The notes: a model not told the origin generated them from the sequence alone. A stretch of DNA of 64,000 nt from Paraflavitalea sp. CAU 1676 (GCF_029223285.1 NZ_JARHUJ010000005.1:62001-126000); one strand, 5' to 3'; positions 8,387 through 16,139 are shown, counted from the stretch's first letter. Numbers and translations are program-made.

Positions 8387-9295
8387 ATGCGCTCTTCGAA
8401 CACTACTACCGTTGCAGCCTTGACGGAAGTAAAACAATCGCCACTCAAAAAGATCGTTGTATTCCTCTTGTTGCTGGTGCTCGCAGCCGTGGCAGGCCTT
8501 GTATTGCTCCAATGTTGCTTCGACCTTCAAAAGGACTCGTTCGGCCGGGAAATAGGCGTCGTACTGTTGCAGGTGATAGCTGTGGGGGTGATCGGTTCTA
8601 TCTTTTCACTGGTGCTGACGCAGTACACCGCAAGTCAGGCCAGTCTGCAGGCTGAGCGTCAACGGTACCACGAACAATTGCAGCTTGAACTGGAGCGCGC
8701 ACGGAATGAACAACTGCGCGCCGAACAGGAAGAGCGTGTACGCATGGAGAAGCAGCGCGATGCGGAACGGGTAGTGATCCGCAACAAGAACGAGTTGAAG
8801 AAAGACATCATCCGGCGAATCAGCCATATCTACAATGAAACGAAGGGAGCCAGGCGTATGCTGCGCGCAAAGGCATTGTCTACTGCCTACAATGATAAGA
8901 ATGTAGTGAATGCCAATCTTTACATCAAGCCTTATGCGCAGTATATGGAAGTGATCAACGACCTGCAGCTCGAACTTGAAGGGATACGCGAGGAAATAAA
9001 TTCCAACAAAGCCCATGTGTCCTATTATGCCAATGATGAAAACATTCAGGCGTGTATGAAGGAAATGGAGCACTATCTCGGCGAAGTGATCAGTGAATAC
9101 GAAACCTCCCGGCTCAAGTTCAACGACAAGGCATATGCCCCTTATATGGATTTCGATAAACTGAAGGATCTCCTCAGCTCCGCCAGGCAGGGTAGCCAAA
9201 CGGCTTTCCGCACCCGCTTTATCAATAACTATAAATCCGTGATCTCCGATATGCTTGATGATCTCGTAAGCCCCGCCGAGAACGGCGTAAAGTAG
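8387..9295 (+). CDS. membrane-anchored coiled-coil protein of unknown function
   Basis: A 302-residue protein I do not recognise as a named family. Residues about 21-43 (KKIVVFLLLLVLAAVAG onward) and about 56-80 form two membrane helices joined by a short loop. A highly charged coiled coil follows at about 84-135, with many Glu, Arg and Gln. The remainder is a mostly helical soluble domain. The topology suggests both ends cytoplasmic with the helical domain inside. It stands alone between two hairpin-containing spacers. ATG 8387 is the first Met and precedes the hydrophobic segment. The function is unknown. Confidence 0.8.
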   Translation: MRSSNTTTVAALTEVKQSPLKKIVVFLLLLVLAAVAGLVLLQCCFDLQKDSFGREIGVVLLQVIAVGVIGSIFSLVLTQYTASQASLQAERQRYHEQLQLELERARNEQLRAEQEERVRMEKQRDAERVVIRNKNELKKDIIRRISHIYNETKGARRMLRAKALSTAYNDKNVVNANLYIKPYAQYMEVINDLQLELEGIREEINSNKAHVSYYANDENIQACMKEMEHYLGEVISEYETSRLKFNDKAYAPYMDFDKLKDLLSSARQGSQTAFRTRFINNYKSVISDMLDDLVSPAENGVK

Positions 9296-9305
9296 AAGGG
9301 TAGGG

Positions 9306-9346
9306 GCGCTGCCGTAGTCGCCTGCTCCAGGCGACTACGGCAGCGC
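9306..9346. repeat. 19-bp perfect hairpin with 3-base loop
   Basis: Arms at 9306-9324 and 9328-9346 are perfectly complementary (left arm GCGCTGCCGTAGTCGCCTG), with loop CTC, starting 11 bases after the stop of the coiled-coil gene. There is no T tract. The geometry (19-20 bp, 3-base loop) resembles the hairpin at 8105-8147 although the sequence differs. It probably marks the 3' end of the upstream transcript. Confidence 0.75.
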
Positions 9347-9360
9347 AGGCTGCTTCATGT

Positions 9361-9510
9361 GTGCGATCAGCTGTTGCTGGTAATGGGTCAGCATCGGCCG
9401 CGTCTGCTACTGTGTCTTCGCGTGTACGATCAGCTGTTGTAGCAAATGCGGCGACATCGACCTTGTCCACTCCCGCTCCTTCCTGCTGGCGATCAGCAAT
9501 TCCCCCGGGT
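9361..9510. repeat. imperfect tandem repeat, 63-bp period
   Basis: The heptamer CGATCAG recurs at 9364, 9427 and 9490, exactly 63 bases apart. The flanks of the first two copies also align (CGATCAGCTGTTG in both). The third copy is truncated. Read from 9361 on the plus strand the units encode Val/Ala/Ser-rich 21-residue blocks starting VRSAV, VRSAV and WRSAI, but there is no plausible start or family. The rest of the spacer to 9636 shows no gene that I can support. Confidence 0.7.
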
Positions 9511-9636
9511 CTGGCAAAACCGGCCGCGGTTATGGGGCCCTGCCTGCCCGCGTACCCAGGCCTCTAAAAAGCCCGGCATGTTCACTTTGGAACTTCCGCT
9601 GTCCGGTCCTCCAACAAAAAAGTCTCCTTGGGCCTA

Positions 9637-9662
9637 TATAAGTAAATGAACATTCACTTATA
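9637..9662. promoter_or_regulatory. TetR-type operator, site 1 (in front of the tetR-like gene)
   Basis: A 26-bp near-palindrome (22 of 26 positions symmetrical) with core TAAATGAACATTCACTTA at 9643-9660. It overlaps a -7-like box TATATTTG at 9659-9666, just before the TetR start. The reverse complement of site 2 at 10461-10478 matches this core at 17 of 18 positions. Binding here would block the regulator's own promoter. Confidence 0.75.
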
Positions 9663-9674
9663 TTTGTGCCACCA

Positions 9675-10265
9675 ATGAGAACACGTGACACTGAAAAAGA
9701 AGACCTGGTAAGGCAGAAGGCTATTGAACTGATTGTAAATGAAGGTTTTGACGGGTTCAGTATGCAGAAGCTGGCCAAGGCCGCCCAGATATCCCCTGCC
9801 ACCTTATACATATACTATAAGGACCGGGACGATCTGTTGGTGAAGTTGTGTCTCAGCGTGGTCGACGACATGCTGGCCATCAGCCTGAAGGATTTCCACC
9901 CCGAATTGCCCTTTGCCGAAGGGATGGCCCTGCAGTGGCGCAACCGGTTGGAGTTTTTCATGAAATACCCGCTCGAAACCGAGTTCCTCGAGCAGGCACG
10001 GTATTCGCCCCTTTACGCCAAAGTGCAGGTAGGAATAGCGAGTAAGTTTGGCAGTGTGTTGGGACCATTCGTGCACCGGGCTATCGAGAATGGCGAATTA
10101 CAGCGTCTTTCGTTCGAGGTATACTGGTCTGTCGCTTTTGCTCCTCTATACCAGCTCATGAAGTTTCACAACCAGGGCCTTGGCCCCAGCGGCGTGAAAT
10201 TCCAGCTTACAGAGCCGGTCATGAAGCAAGCCCTGGGCCTGGTATTAAAGGCATTGAAGCCTTAA
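9675..10265 (+). CDS. TetR/AcrR-family transcriptional regulator
   Basis: A 196-residue regulator from ATG 9675; an in-frame GTG at 9666 would overlap the promoter box and is less likely. The N-terminal DNA-binding domain (about residues 7-55) reads EDLVRQKAIELIVNEGFDG, then MQKLAKAAQISPATLYIYYK, the classical TetR helix-turn-helix. The remaining helices form the ligand pocket and dimer interface and are not diagnostic. The operator in front of it is repeated before the HMA-like/MFS operon downstream, so the protein most likely represses itself and that operon until an exporter substrate binds. Confidence 0.92.
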   Translation: MRTRDTEKEDLVRQKAIELIVNEGFDGFSMQKLAKAAQISPATLYIYYKDRDDLLVKLCLSVVDDMLAISLKDFHPELPFAEGMALQWRNRLEFFMKYPLETEFLEQARYSPLYAKVQVGIASKFGSVLGPFVHRAIENGELQRLSFEVYWSVAFAPLYQLMKFHNQGLGPSGVKFQLTEPVMKQALGLVLKALKP

Positions 10266-10276
10266 GGCTTTAGGTC

Positions 10277-10382
10277 TCGACCCCGAAGCTGACCCTGAGC
10301 TGAAACCGAAGCCGAAGCTGAAACCGAATGCCGAAACCGAAGTAGAAAGCCGAAATCGAAGGCGAAACCCCGAAGCGCGAAA
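10277..10382. repeat. degenerate hexanucleotide repeat (CCGAAR/GAAACC type)
   Basis: The first half of the spacer between the TetR-like gene and operator 2 is built of variants of CCGAAG, CCGAAA and CTGAAA, about 15 units with drift. One frame stays open through it (DPEADPELKPKPKLKPN and onward), but a stop lies just before it and no start is evident, so it is not called a gene. Confidence 0.75.
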
Positions 10383-10460
10383 CTTAGGTGTGCAGCGCAA
10401 GGCCAGTCTGCATAAAAGTCACCCCCTTCAACCATAAAATGGAAAGGGCCGCCTATTTAG

Positions 10461-10478
10461 TAAATGAATGTTCATTTA
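10461..10478. promoter_or_regulatory. TetR-type operator, site 2 (in front of the exporter operon)
   Basis: TAAATGAATGTTCATTTA: two 8-base arms that are perfect inverted repeats around a TG centre. On the opposite strand it reads TAAATGAACATTCATTTA, one base different from site 1. It lies 10 bases before the chosen ATG of the small HMA-like gene, consistent with repression of the exporter operon. Confidence 0.8.
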
Positions 10479-10487
10479 AACAATATC

Positions 10488-10733
10488 ATGCTAACTCAAA
10501 CGTCTACCGGGTCAAACGTACAGGTGCTGGTATTCAAAACCGACCTAAGTACCAGGAAGAAAGTACGCCAGCTGGCGCTGCACCTCGACCAGGAATCCGG
10601 CATCCTCCGGTGGAATGTAGACCACTGGGACGCAGACAATGTATTGCGCATCGAGACCACCCGGTTGTCGATGCAGCAGGTGATAGACCTCGTAACGGGC
10701 GCGGGTTATCACTGTACAGCTTTGCCCGATTAA
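10488..10733 (+). CDS. HMA-like small protein lacking the metal-binding cysteines
   Basis: An 81-residue protein from ATG 10488. In-frame ATG codons at 10464 and 10468 lie inside the operator and are less likely. The predicted pattern is beta-alpha-beta-beta-alpha-beta: VQVLVFKTDL, then STRKKVRQLALHL, GILRWNVD, VLRIETT, SMQQVIDLVTGAG. This is the ferredoxin-like fold of heavy-metal-associated domains. The CxxC that binds metal in that family is replaced by DLSTRK. It is followed 23 bases later by the MFS exporter gene under the same TetR-type operator, so it may assist or sense the exporter. The function is inferred only from fold and context. Confidence 0.75.
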   Translation: MLTQTSTGSNVQVLVFKTDLSTRKKVRQLALHLDQESGILRWNVDHWDADNVLRIETTRLSMQQVIDLVTGAGYHCTALPD

Positions 10734-10756
10734 TTATTAATTGATACGTTATAGCC

Positions 10757-12037
10757 ATGAATCAAACCCAGCCAATTGCTGAAAAACTCAGCTTTACGCC
10801 CTACCAGAAACTGGTAGTGGCCATCCTTGCCCTGCTTCAGTTTACCATTATCCTTGATTTTATGGTGCTGTCACCGCTCGGCACCATCCTCATCAAAGAA
10901 TTGAGCATCACACCGGCCCGTTTTGGGTGGGTGGTTTCTGCTTATGCCTTCAGCGCCGGTATATCGGGCGTACTGGCAGCCGGCTTCGCCGACAAATACG
11001 ATCGTAAGAAGTTGCTGCTGATCTTCTACACCGGTTTCCTGATCGGAACGGCCCTCTGTGCCATGGCAACTGATTTCCATTCGCTGCTGATCGCCCGCAT
11101 CGTCACCGGCCTCTTCGCCGGTGTGGTAGGCTCGGCCAGCATGGCCATTGTAACCGACCTGTTCCCGATCCAGATGCGCGGACGTGTAATGGGGTATATC
11201 CAGATGGCCTTCGGCGGCAGCCAGGTATTGGGTATCCCGATCGGACTGCTCCTGGCCACCCGCTGGGGCTGGCACTCTACCTTCTGGATGATCGTGGTGT
11301 TTGGGCTATTACTCGGCTTTGTGATCCTGTATTACATGAAGCCGGTTACGGAACACCTTAAGCTCAGATCGGAAAAGAACCCGCTGGAACACTTGGTGCA
11401 CACGATCACCATGCGTCCATACCTGCTTGGCTTCCTGGGCACCATGCTGCTGGCGACTGGCGGCTTTATGATCATGCCATTTGCCAGTACTTTCACTACC
11501 AATAACTTAGGTATTCACCAGGATCAGTTACCGCAACTTTATCTCATCACCGGTATCTCCTCGCTGGTGCTGATGCCGCTGATCGGCCGCGCCAGCGACA
11601 AGATCGATAAATACCTGATCTTCTGCGTAGGAACTGCCCTCAGTATGCTGATGATCGGCATTTACACCAATATGGGGCATACTACCTTCGCTATGCTGTT
11701 GGTTGTCAATATCATCATGTTCACCGGCATCATGTCGCGCATGATCCCGGCGGGCGCTATCACCAGCGCCATTCCGCAGCCGCAGGACAGGGGCGCCTTC
11801 ATGAGCATCAACTCCTCTGTACAGCAGGTATCGGGCGGTATAGCCGCTGCTATTTCGGGTATGATCATCGTGGAGAATCCCGATAAAAGCCTTCGTCATT
11901 TCGATACGGTGGGTTATGTAACCATGATCGCCATGGTGGTGGCCGCTGTGATCATGTACTTCGTAGCCAGGCAGGTACAACATAAAATGGGCCGTCCGCT
12001 GAGCGCCAAACCGGCAGGAGAGGCGATGGCTACCTAA
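10757..12037 (+). CDS. MFS transporter (drug-efflux type)
   Basis: A 426-residue major facilitator protein with about twelve membrane helices. The N-half carries motif A-like GFADKYDRKKLLL between helices 2 and 3 and a signature-like LIARIVTGLFAG. The C-half repeats GRASDKIDKY in the equivalent loop. The first helix reads LVVAILALLQFTIILDFMVLS, where the Asp in helix 1 is typical of drug:proton antiporters. It is controlled by the upstream TetR-type operator through the small HMA-like gene. It probably exports a toxic or self-made small molecule. The transcript ends at a hairpin and T tract just downstream. Confidence 0.9.
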   Translation: MNQTQPIAEKLSFTPYQKLVVAILALLQFTIILDFMVLSPLGTILIKELSITPARFGWVVSAYAFSAGISGVLAAGFADKYDRKKLLLIFYTGFLIGTALCAMATDFHSLLIARIVTGLFAGVVGSASMAIVTDLFPIQMRGRVMGYIQMAFGGSQVLGIPIGLLLATRWGWHSTFWMIVVFGLLLGFVILYYMKPVTEHLKLRSEKNPLEHLVHTITMRPYLLGFLGTMLLATGGFMIMPFASTFTTNNLGIHQDQLPQLYLITGISSLVLMPLIGRASDKIDKYLIFCVGTALSMLMIGIYTNMGHTTFAMLLVVNIIMFTGIMSRMIPAGAITSAIPQPQDRGAFMSINSSVQQVSGGIAAAISGMIIVENPDKSLRHFDTVGYVTMIAMVVAAVIMYFVARQVQHKMGRPLSAKPAGEAMAT

Positions 12038-12062
12038 CCGCCCCCGCGCAATTCCGGGCAAC

Positions 12063-12094
12063 TTAACCGCGGGTTAACGGCAATAATTTTTTTT
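12063..12094 (+). terminator. terminator after the MFS gene
   Basis: Palindrome TTAACCGCGGGTTAA (12063-12077), followed nine bases later by eight T (12087-12094), 26 bases after the MFS stop. The stem is short. Confidence 0.6.
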
Positions 12095-12130
12095 GGTATC
12101 CCGGGTTTCGTTAAATTAGAAAATGATTAA

Positions 12131-12210
12131 ACCGCGGAGCACGCAAAGACGCTGTTGACAGGTTGTAAACCCTTCTCAATGTGACTTTGCTGTGGTCCGC
12201 GGTCTTTTTT
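12131..12210. terminator. long-range hairpin with T6 tail before the 132-residue gene
   Basis: Left arm 12131-12148 (ACCGCGGAGCACGCAAAG) pairs with 12185-12203 through 8 bp, one mismatch, 3 bp, one bulge and 6 bp. The loop is 36 bases, and CTTTTTT follows at 12204-12210. It sits between the MFS terminator and the next gene, so it may end read-through or act in a leader. No promoter box was seen inside. Confidence 0.55.
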
Positions 12211-12232
12211 ATTCACCTAAAATTGCTGTCGT

Positions 12233-12631
12233 ATGCTTAAATTTTCAGATCTGAAGCCCGGAGACATCGTTATGGCCAACAACGAAGGCCAGCTCGAAGA
12301 AGGAACAGTTACTGACTTGAACAGGGAAGACAAGGAAGTTTGCGTGGAAACGGCTGTGCAGGAATTCTGGTTCAAACCCGAAGATCTTTACCCCATTCCC
12401 CTTACCGAAGAACAGCTCTTAAAGCTTGGTTTTGAACGATCTGAGAATGGTGACGGCACGGTGAAGTATAAGAAAGACTCTTTCCGCGTACAACTCCCCG
12501 TAAAAGGCAACTTCAACGAAATGGAGATCTGGTGGCGTGAGGATCGCCGGCACCTGCGGGCACCCATCGCCGTGCATGAACTACAGAACCATTATTACCA
12601 AATGACCAAAGTAGAGCTCAATCCAGCCTGA
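12233..12631 (+). CDS. conserved-looking small soluble protein, unknown function
   Basis: A 132-residue acidic protein starting MLKFSDLKPGDIVMANNEG. The first 55 residues look like a small beta-barrel (DLKPGDIV, GTVTDLNREDKEVCVET, EFWFKPEDLYPIPLTEEQL). The second half has short beta strands (VKYKKDSFRVQLP, NEMEIWWRED) and ends in a helix HELQNHYYQMTKVEL. There is no signal peptide or membrane segment. I do not recognise a named family. It precedes the ribosomal alpha operon but is separated from infA by 124 bases that contain a promoter box, so it need not be part of that operon. Confidence 0.8.
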   Translation: MLKFSDLKPGDIVMANNEGQLEEGTVTDLNREDKEVCVETAVQEFWFKPEDLYPIPLTEEQLLKLGFERSENGDGTVKYKKDSFRVQLPVKGNFNEMEIWWREDRRHLRAPIAVHELQNHYYQMTKVELNPA

Positions 12632-12730
12632 TTTTCAATTATTTTACACGTATATTTGCCCGCTTGTAGGCCAAATCACGGAAGAACGGAAAATTTTAAG
12701 CTATTATTTCATATTTCCGTGTGATAATCC

Positions 12731-12738
12731 TATCTTTG
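12731..12738 (+). promoter_or_regulatory. -7 promoter box (TATCTTTG) of the infA operon
   Basis: A perfect TAnnTTTG match, 17 bases before the infA ATG. It indicates that the ribosomal cluster starts with its own promoter here. A -33 TTG is not evident. Confidence 0.65.
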
Positions 12739-12755
12739 CGCCTCCTTAAACGAAT

Positions 12756-12974
12756 ATGGGAAAACAACCGCTGATTAAACAAGATGGAGTAATTCTGGAA
12801 GCCTTGTCAAATGCTATGTTCAGAGTGAAATTGGAAAACGGTCACGAAATATTGGCCACCATCTCAGGGAAAATGCGGATGAATTACATCCGGATTTTGC
12901 CAGGCGATAAAGTGGGAGTGGAAATGAGTCCCTACGATTTGTCAAGGGGAAGGATAATTTTCAGGTACAAATAA
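12756..12974 (+). CDS. infA: translation initiation factor IF-1
   Basis: A 72-residue S1/OB-fold protein, the usual length of IF-1. It contains the conserved [39 protein letters not shown] and the ending [12 protein letters not shown]. It binds the 30S A site and helps IF-2 and IF-3 during initiation. In most Bacteroidota infA follows secY and map; here the gene upstream is an unrelated small protein and infA has its own promoter box. rpmJ follows 15 bases later. Confidence 0.98.
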   Translation: MGKQPLIKQDGVILEALSNAMFRVKLENGHEILATISGKMRMNYIRILPGDKVGVEMSPYDLSRGRIIFRYK

Positions 12975-12989
12975 GTAAAAAGTAATATC

Positions 12990-13106
12990 ATGAAAGTTCG
13001 TGCATCCATTAAGAAGCGCAGCGCCGATTGCAAGATCGTGAGGAGGAAGGGCAGGCTGTATGTGATCAACAAAAAGAATCCCCGCTTCAAGCAAAGACAA
13101 GGGTAA
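12990..13106 (+). CDS. rpmJ: 50S ribosomal protein L36
   Basis: A short gene of 38 codons plus stop: [20 protein letters not shown] at the start and a basic end in FKQRQG. It has the length and opening of L36. Of the zinc ligands (Cys-Cys-Cys-His) only one Cys remains (DCKIV), so this is the zinc-free C-minus form. It lies between infA and rpsM in the usual order and is part of the 50S subunit. Confidence 0.97.
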   Translation: MKVRASIKKRSADCKIVRRKGRLYVINKKNPRFKQRQG

Positions 13107-13212
13107 AAGCGAATCGCTTACAAGCCCCGGGTAGTATCCATCGCTTCACCTGTGGTCATGTAAGTGAAAGCTGAGCGCTACAACAAACTAAAAACAATAA
13201 ACTAATAAGTAA

Positions 13213-13593
13213 ATGGCTCGTATTGCCGGTGTAGACTTACCAAAGAATAAAAGGGGTGAGATTGGTCTTACCTACATTTTTGGTATTGGTCGTTCTACTG
13301 CTCAGTATATTCTGGGTAAAGCAGGTATTGACTTCAATAAGAAGGTGCATGCCTGGAATGACGATGAACTGAACGCTATCCGTAACATCATCACCAATGA
13401 GTTCAAGGTAGAAGGTCAGTTGCGTTCTGAAGTTCAGATGAGCATCAAGCGTTTGCTTGATATCGCCTGCTACCGTGGCTTGCGTCACCGTAAAGGCCTG
13501 CCGGTTCGTGGTCAACGTACCCGTACCAACAGCCGTACACGGAAAGGAAAACGTAAGACAGTTGCTGGTAAGAAGAAGGCAGCTAAGAAATAA
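13213..13593 (+). CDS. rpsM: 30S ribosomal protein S13
   Basis: 126 residues with the S13 opening [20 protein letters not shown], the helix-turn [16 protein letters not shown], and the C-terminal [20 protein letters not shown] followed by a basic tail. It sits in the head of the 30S subunit and contacts the P-site tRNA. It follows rpmJ after 106 bases. Downstream, where rpsK usually follows within a few bases, there is a 202-base spacer with hairpins. Confidence 0.98.
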   Translation: MARIAGVDLPKNKRGEIGLTYIFGIGRSTAQYILGKAGIDFNKKVHAWNDDELNAIRNIITNEFKVEGQLRSEVQMSIKRLLDIACYRGLRHRKGLPVRGQRTRTNSRTRKGKRKTVAGKKKAAKK

Positions 13594-13598
13594 TGCTA

Positions 13599-13629
13599 CA
13601 GAGACACTGTTGTACGGTGTCTCTGTTTT
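13599..13629 (+). terminator. terminator-like hairpin between rpsM and rpsK
   Basis: Arms CAGAGACAC (13599-13607) and GTGTCTCTG (13617-13625), nine perfect pairs, nine-base loop, followed by TTTT. It begins five bases after the rpsM stop. Inside an essential operon it may be an attenuator or a processing site. Confidence 0.7.
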
Positions 13630-13668
13630 CATATTTTGCCTGTTACAGTTACTTGTAGCGGGCAGAAG

Positions 13669-13690
13669 GAGGCGCAACTTGTTGCGTCTC
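13669..13690. repeat. short inverted repeat, REP-like, in the rpsM-rpsK spacer
   Basis: GAGGCGCAAC (13669-13678), two-base centre TT, GTTGCGTCTC (13681-13690): ten pairs with one G-T. A further 7-bp inverted repeat, TCCCGGA/TCCGGGA, lies at 13742-13759 and is followed by T-rich sequence. Together with the hairpin at 13599 these fill most of the 202-base spacer. Confidence 0.6.
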
Positions 13691-13795
13691 TACGAATTTG
13701 GGTCAATACCGGATAGCGCAACCGCAGGAGGATTGATCCAGTCCCGGAAATCTCCGGGATCATTTTTAAACGTAAAGATTACCTGTTAACAAATC

Positions 13796-14200
13796 ATGGC
13801 AAAAGCACAACAAAACAGCGCAAAAGCCGCTGCGAAGAAAAGAGTTGTGAAGGTTGACTCTTATGGCGACGCCCACATCGTGGCCAGCTTCAACAACCTC
13901 ATCATCAGCATTACCAACAAGAACGGCCAGGTTATCTCCTGGAGCAGCGCCGGTAAAATGGGCTTCAAGGGTTCTAAGAAGAACACTCCTTATGCCGCTC
14001 AGATGGCATCTGCCGACGCCGCTAAAACTGCTTTCGACGCTGGCGTTAAGAAAGTAGACGTTTACGTAAAAGGTCCCGGTGCCGGTCGCGAAAGCTCCAT
14101 CCGTGGTCTCGCTCAAAACGGTATCGAAGTAGTGCAGATCAAGGACGTAACTCCGCTGCCCCACAATGGTTGCCGTCCCCCCAAGAAGAGAAGAGTATAG
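13796..14200 (+). CDS. rpsK: 30S ribosomal protein S11
   Basis: 134 residues containing the S11 core: [59 protein letters not shown], and the end [15 protein letters not shown]. The N-terminus is a short Ala/Lys-rich extension as in other Bacteroidota. It is part of the 30S platform. The upstream spacer with hairpins is unusual; downstream rpsD follows after 150 bases without a recognised terminator. Confidence 0.98.
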   Translation: MAKAQQNSAKAAAKKRVVKVDSYGDAHIVASFNNLIISITNKNGQVISWSSAGKMGFKGSKKNTPYAAQMASADAAKTAFDAGVKKVDVYVKGPGAGRESSIRGLAQNGIEVVQIKDVTPLPHNGCRPPKKRRV

Positions 14201-14350
14201 TGTGTTGATCGAAGCGATCCAGGGAACCACAGCGTTGGTTATCCCCGCTTCGGAACAATGCATTCAAATCGATTTATAAACAGGGTGCCCGATTTATTTT
14301 TAAGATTTTTATTGATCAGGCACCGACACCAAAAAATCACTTAAACAATT

Positions 14351-14956
14351 ATGGCACGTTATACTGGTCCAAAAACAAGAATCTGCCGCATTTTCGGCGA
14401 GCCTATCTTAGGCAATGGTAAATACCTCAGCAAGAACAGCAATCCTCCGGGTCAACACGGTCCTACCAAGAAACGTAAGGCACCCGGTGAGTACGCTCTC
14501 CAGTTGAAAGAAAAGCAAAAGGCCAAATACACTTACGGCGTTCTGGAAAAACAATTCCGTAAGACATTCGAAGAAGCCAACCGTATCAAGGGTGTTACCG
14601 GTGAAAACCTGATCAAGCTCCTCGAAGCTCGTCTGGACAACGCCGTTTACCGCCTCGGTCTCGCTGCTTCCCGCCCAGGTGCACGTCAGCTCGTATCTCA
14701 CAAGCACGTAACCGTAAATGGTGAAGTAGTGAATATCCCTTCTTTCCAACTGAAGCCCGGTGATATCATCAGCATCAAGGAAAAGGATAAAGCAAACACT
14801 TCTATTACCAGCCAGTTCCGTGGCAAGAACCAAAAGTTCTCCTGGCTCGACTGGAACGAGACTGAAATGCAAGGTACTTTCGTAGCTTATCCTGAGCGTG
14901 AAAGTGTGCCTGAGAACATTAAGGAGCAGTTGATTGTTGAATTGTATTCTAAGTAA
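14351..14956 (+). CDS. rpsD: 30S ribosomal protein S4
   Basis: 201 residues with the S4 start [19 protein letters not shown] and the S4 RNA-binding domain near residues 93-155 ([34 protein letters not shown]). It is a primary 16S rRNA binder that nucleates 30S assembly, and in many bacteria it represses its own operon. No leader structure for that was identified here. rpoA follows after 122 bases. Confidence 0.98.
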   Translation: MARYTGPKTRICRIFGEPILGNGKYLSKNSNPPGQHGPTKKRKAPGEYALQLKEKQKAKYTYGVLEKQFRKTFEEANRIKGVTGENLIKLLEARLDNAVYRLGLAASRPGARQLVSHKHVTVNGEVVNIPSFQLKPGDIISIKEKDKANTSITSQFRGKNQKFSWLDWNETEMQGTFVAYPERESVPENIKEQLIVELYSK

Positions 14957-15078
14957 TCGTGAAGAGTGGCTTGCAATAGCTGCTTAATCCGGTACTCTGA
15001 TCACAGCAATTCCAAATGTTCATCGTTTAAGGCGGCATTGCCGGCCTTCAAACAAGTAAAAAACAGAAATTTTAAAAT

Positions 15079-16080
15079 ATGGCCATTTTAAATTTCCAAA
15101 AGCCAGACAAGATCGTTTTACAGAAAGCAACGGAATTCGAAGCTCAATTTGAGTTTCGCCCGTTGGAACCCGGTTTCGGTGTAACTATTGGTAACGCCTT
15201 ACGCAGGGTGTTGCTGAGCTCACTGGAAGGTTACGCGATCGTAGGTATCCGTATTGAAGGTGTAGACCACGAGTTTGCTACCATCAAGGGTATCACCGAA
15301 GACGTACTCGAGATCATCCTTAACCTCAAACAGGTTCGCTTCAAAAAGAAGGTGGACCATGAGATCGGTCAGGAAAAGATCACCCTGAGCATCAAGAACA
15401 AAGCCGAATTCACTGCCGGCATGATCGGCGAAGCCACACAAAGCTTCGACATCATGAACCCCGATCTGCTGATCTGTACTTTGGATACATCGGCCAAGCT
15501 GGACATCGAACTGTCTGTTTCAAAAGGTCGCGGTTACGTGCCTGCTGAAGACAACAAGGTAAAAGATGCTCCATTTGGTTATATCCCCACCGATGCGATC
15601 TTCACACCCATCAAGAACGTGAAATACGCGATTGAGAATACGCGTGTGGAGCAACGCACCGACTACGAGAAGCTGATCATGGACGTAACTACCGATGGAA
15701 CCATCCATCCGGAAGAGGCTGTTAAACAAGCCAGCCGCATCCTGATCCAGCACCTCATGATCATCACCGACGAAAACATCACTTTCGATAATAAGGAAGA
15801 CAAGAAAGAAGATGTGGTGGATGAGCAAATGCTGCAACTGCGCAAGATCCTGAAAACACCGTTGGAAGATCTCGATCTCTCCGTACGTGCGTTCAACTGT
15901 CTGAAAGCAGCCAAGATCAACTCCCTCAGCGAACTGGTTCAATACGAGCAGGAAGACCTGATGAAGTTCCGCAACTTCGGTCAGAAGTCACTTGCAGAAA
16001 TTGAGCAGGTACTGGCTGAAAGAGGTTTGCACTTCGGTATGGACCTGAGCAAACTGGGATTGGATAAAGAAGAACTCTAA
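15079..16080 (+). CDS. rpoA: DNA-directed RNA polymerase alpha subunit
   Basis: 333 residues. The N-terminal domain contains the dimerisation segment FGVTIGNALRRVLLSSLEG, and the linker is acidic (DNKEDKKEDVVDEQ). The C-terminal domain (about residues 255-325) has LEDLDLSVRAFNCLKAAKI and FRNFGQKSLAEIEQVL, which bind DNA and activators. It assembles the RNA polymerase core. The usual S4-alpha-L17 order holds. Confidence 0.99.
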   Translation: MAILNFQKPDKIVLQKATEFEAQFEFRPLEPGFGVTIGNALRRVLLSSLEGYAIVGIRIEGVDHEFATIKGITEDVLEIILNLKQVRFKKKVDHEIGQEKITLSIKNKAEFTAGMIGEATQSFDIMNPDLLICTLDTSAKLDIELSVSKGRGYVPAEDNKVKDAPFGYIPTDAIFTPIKNVKYAIENTRVEQRTDYEKLIMDVTTDGTIHPEEAVKQASRILIQHLMIITDENITFDNKEDKKEDVVDEQMLQLRKILKTPLEDLDLSVRAFNCLKAAKINSLSELVQYEQEDLMKFRNFGQKSLAEIEQVLAERGLHFGMDLSKLGLDKEEL

Positions 16081-16139
16081 TTTTTGATAACAGTAGACTG
16101 TAATTCCTGACACGGTACAGTCGGTAAAATTTAAACGTC

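Noticed and set aside
9361-9510. CRISPR array
   Set aside because: The units are adjacent and imperfect with no unique spacers between identical repeats, and there are no cas genes.
9304-9567. Gene encoding the 21-residue repeats
   Set aside because: The frame stays open from 9304 to 9567 but has only GTG starts, no family and crosses a 19-bp hairpin; recorded as a repeat instead.
10266-10440. C-terminal extension of the TetR-like protein through the hexamer repeat
   Set aside because: The TetR stop TAA at 10263-10265 is clear and the open frame of the repeat is in a different register with a stop just before it.
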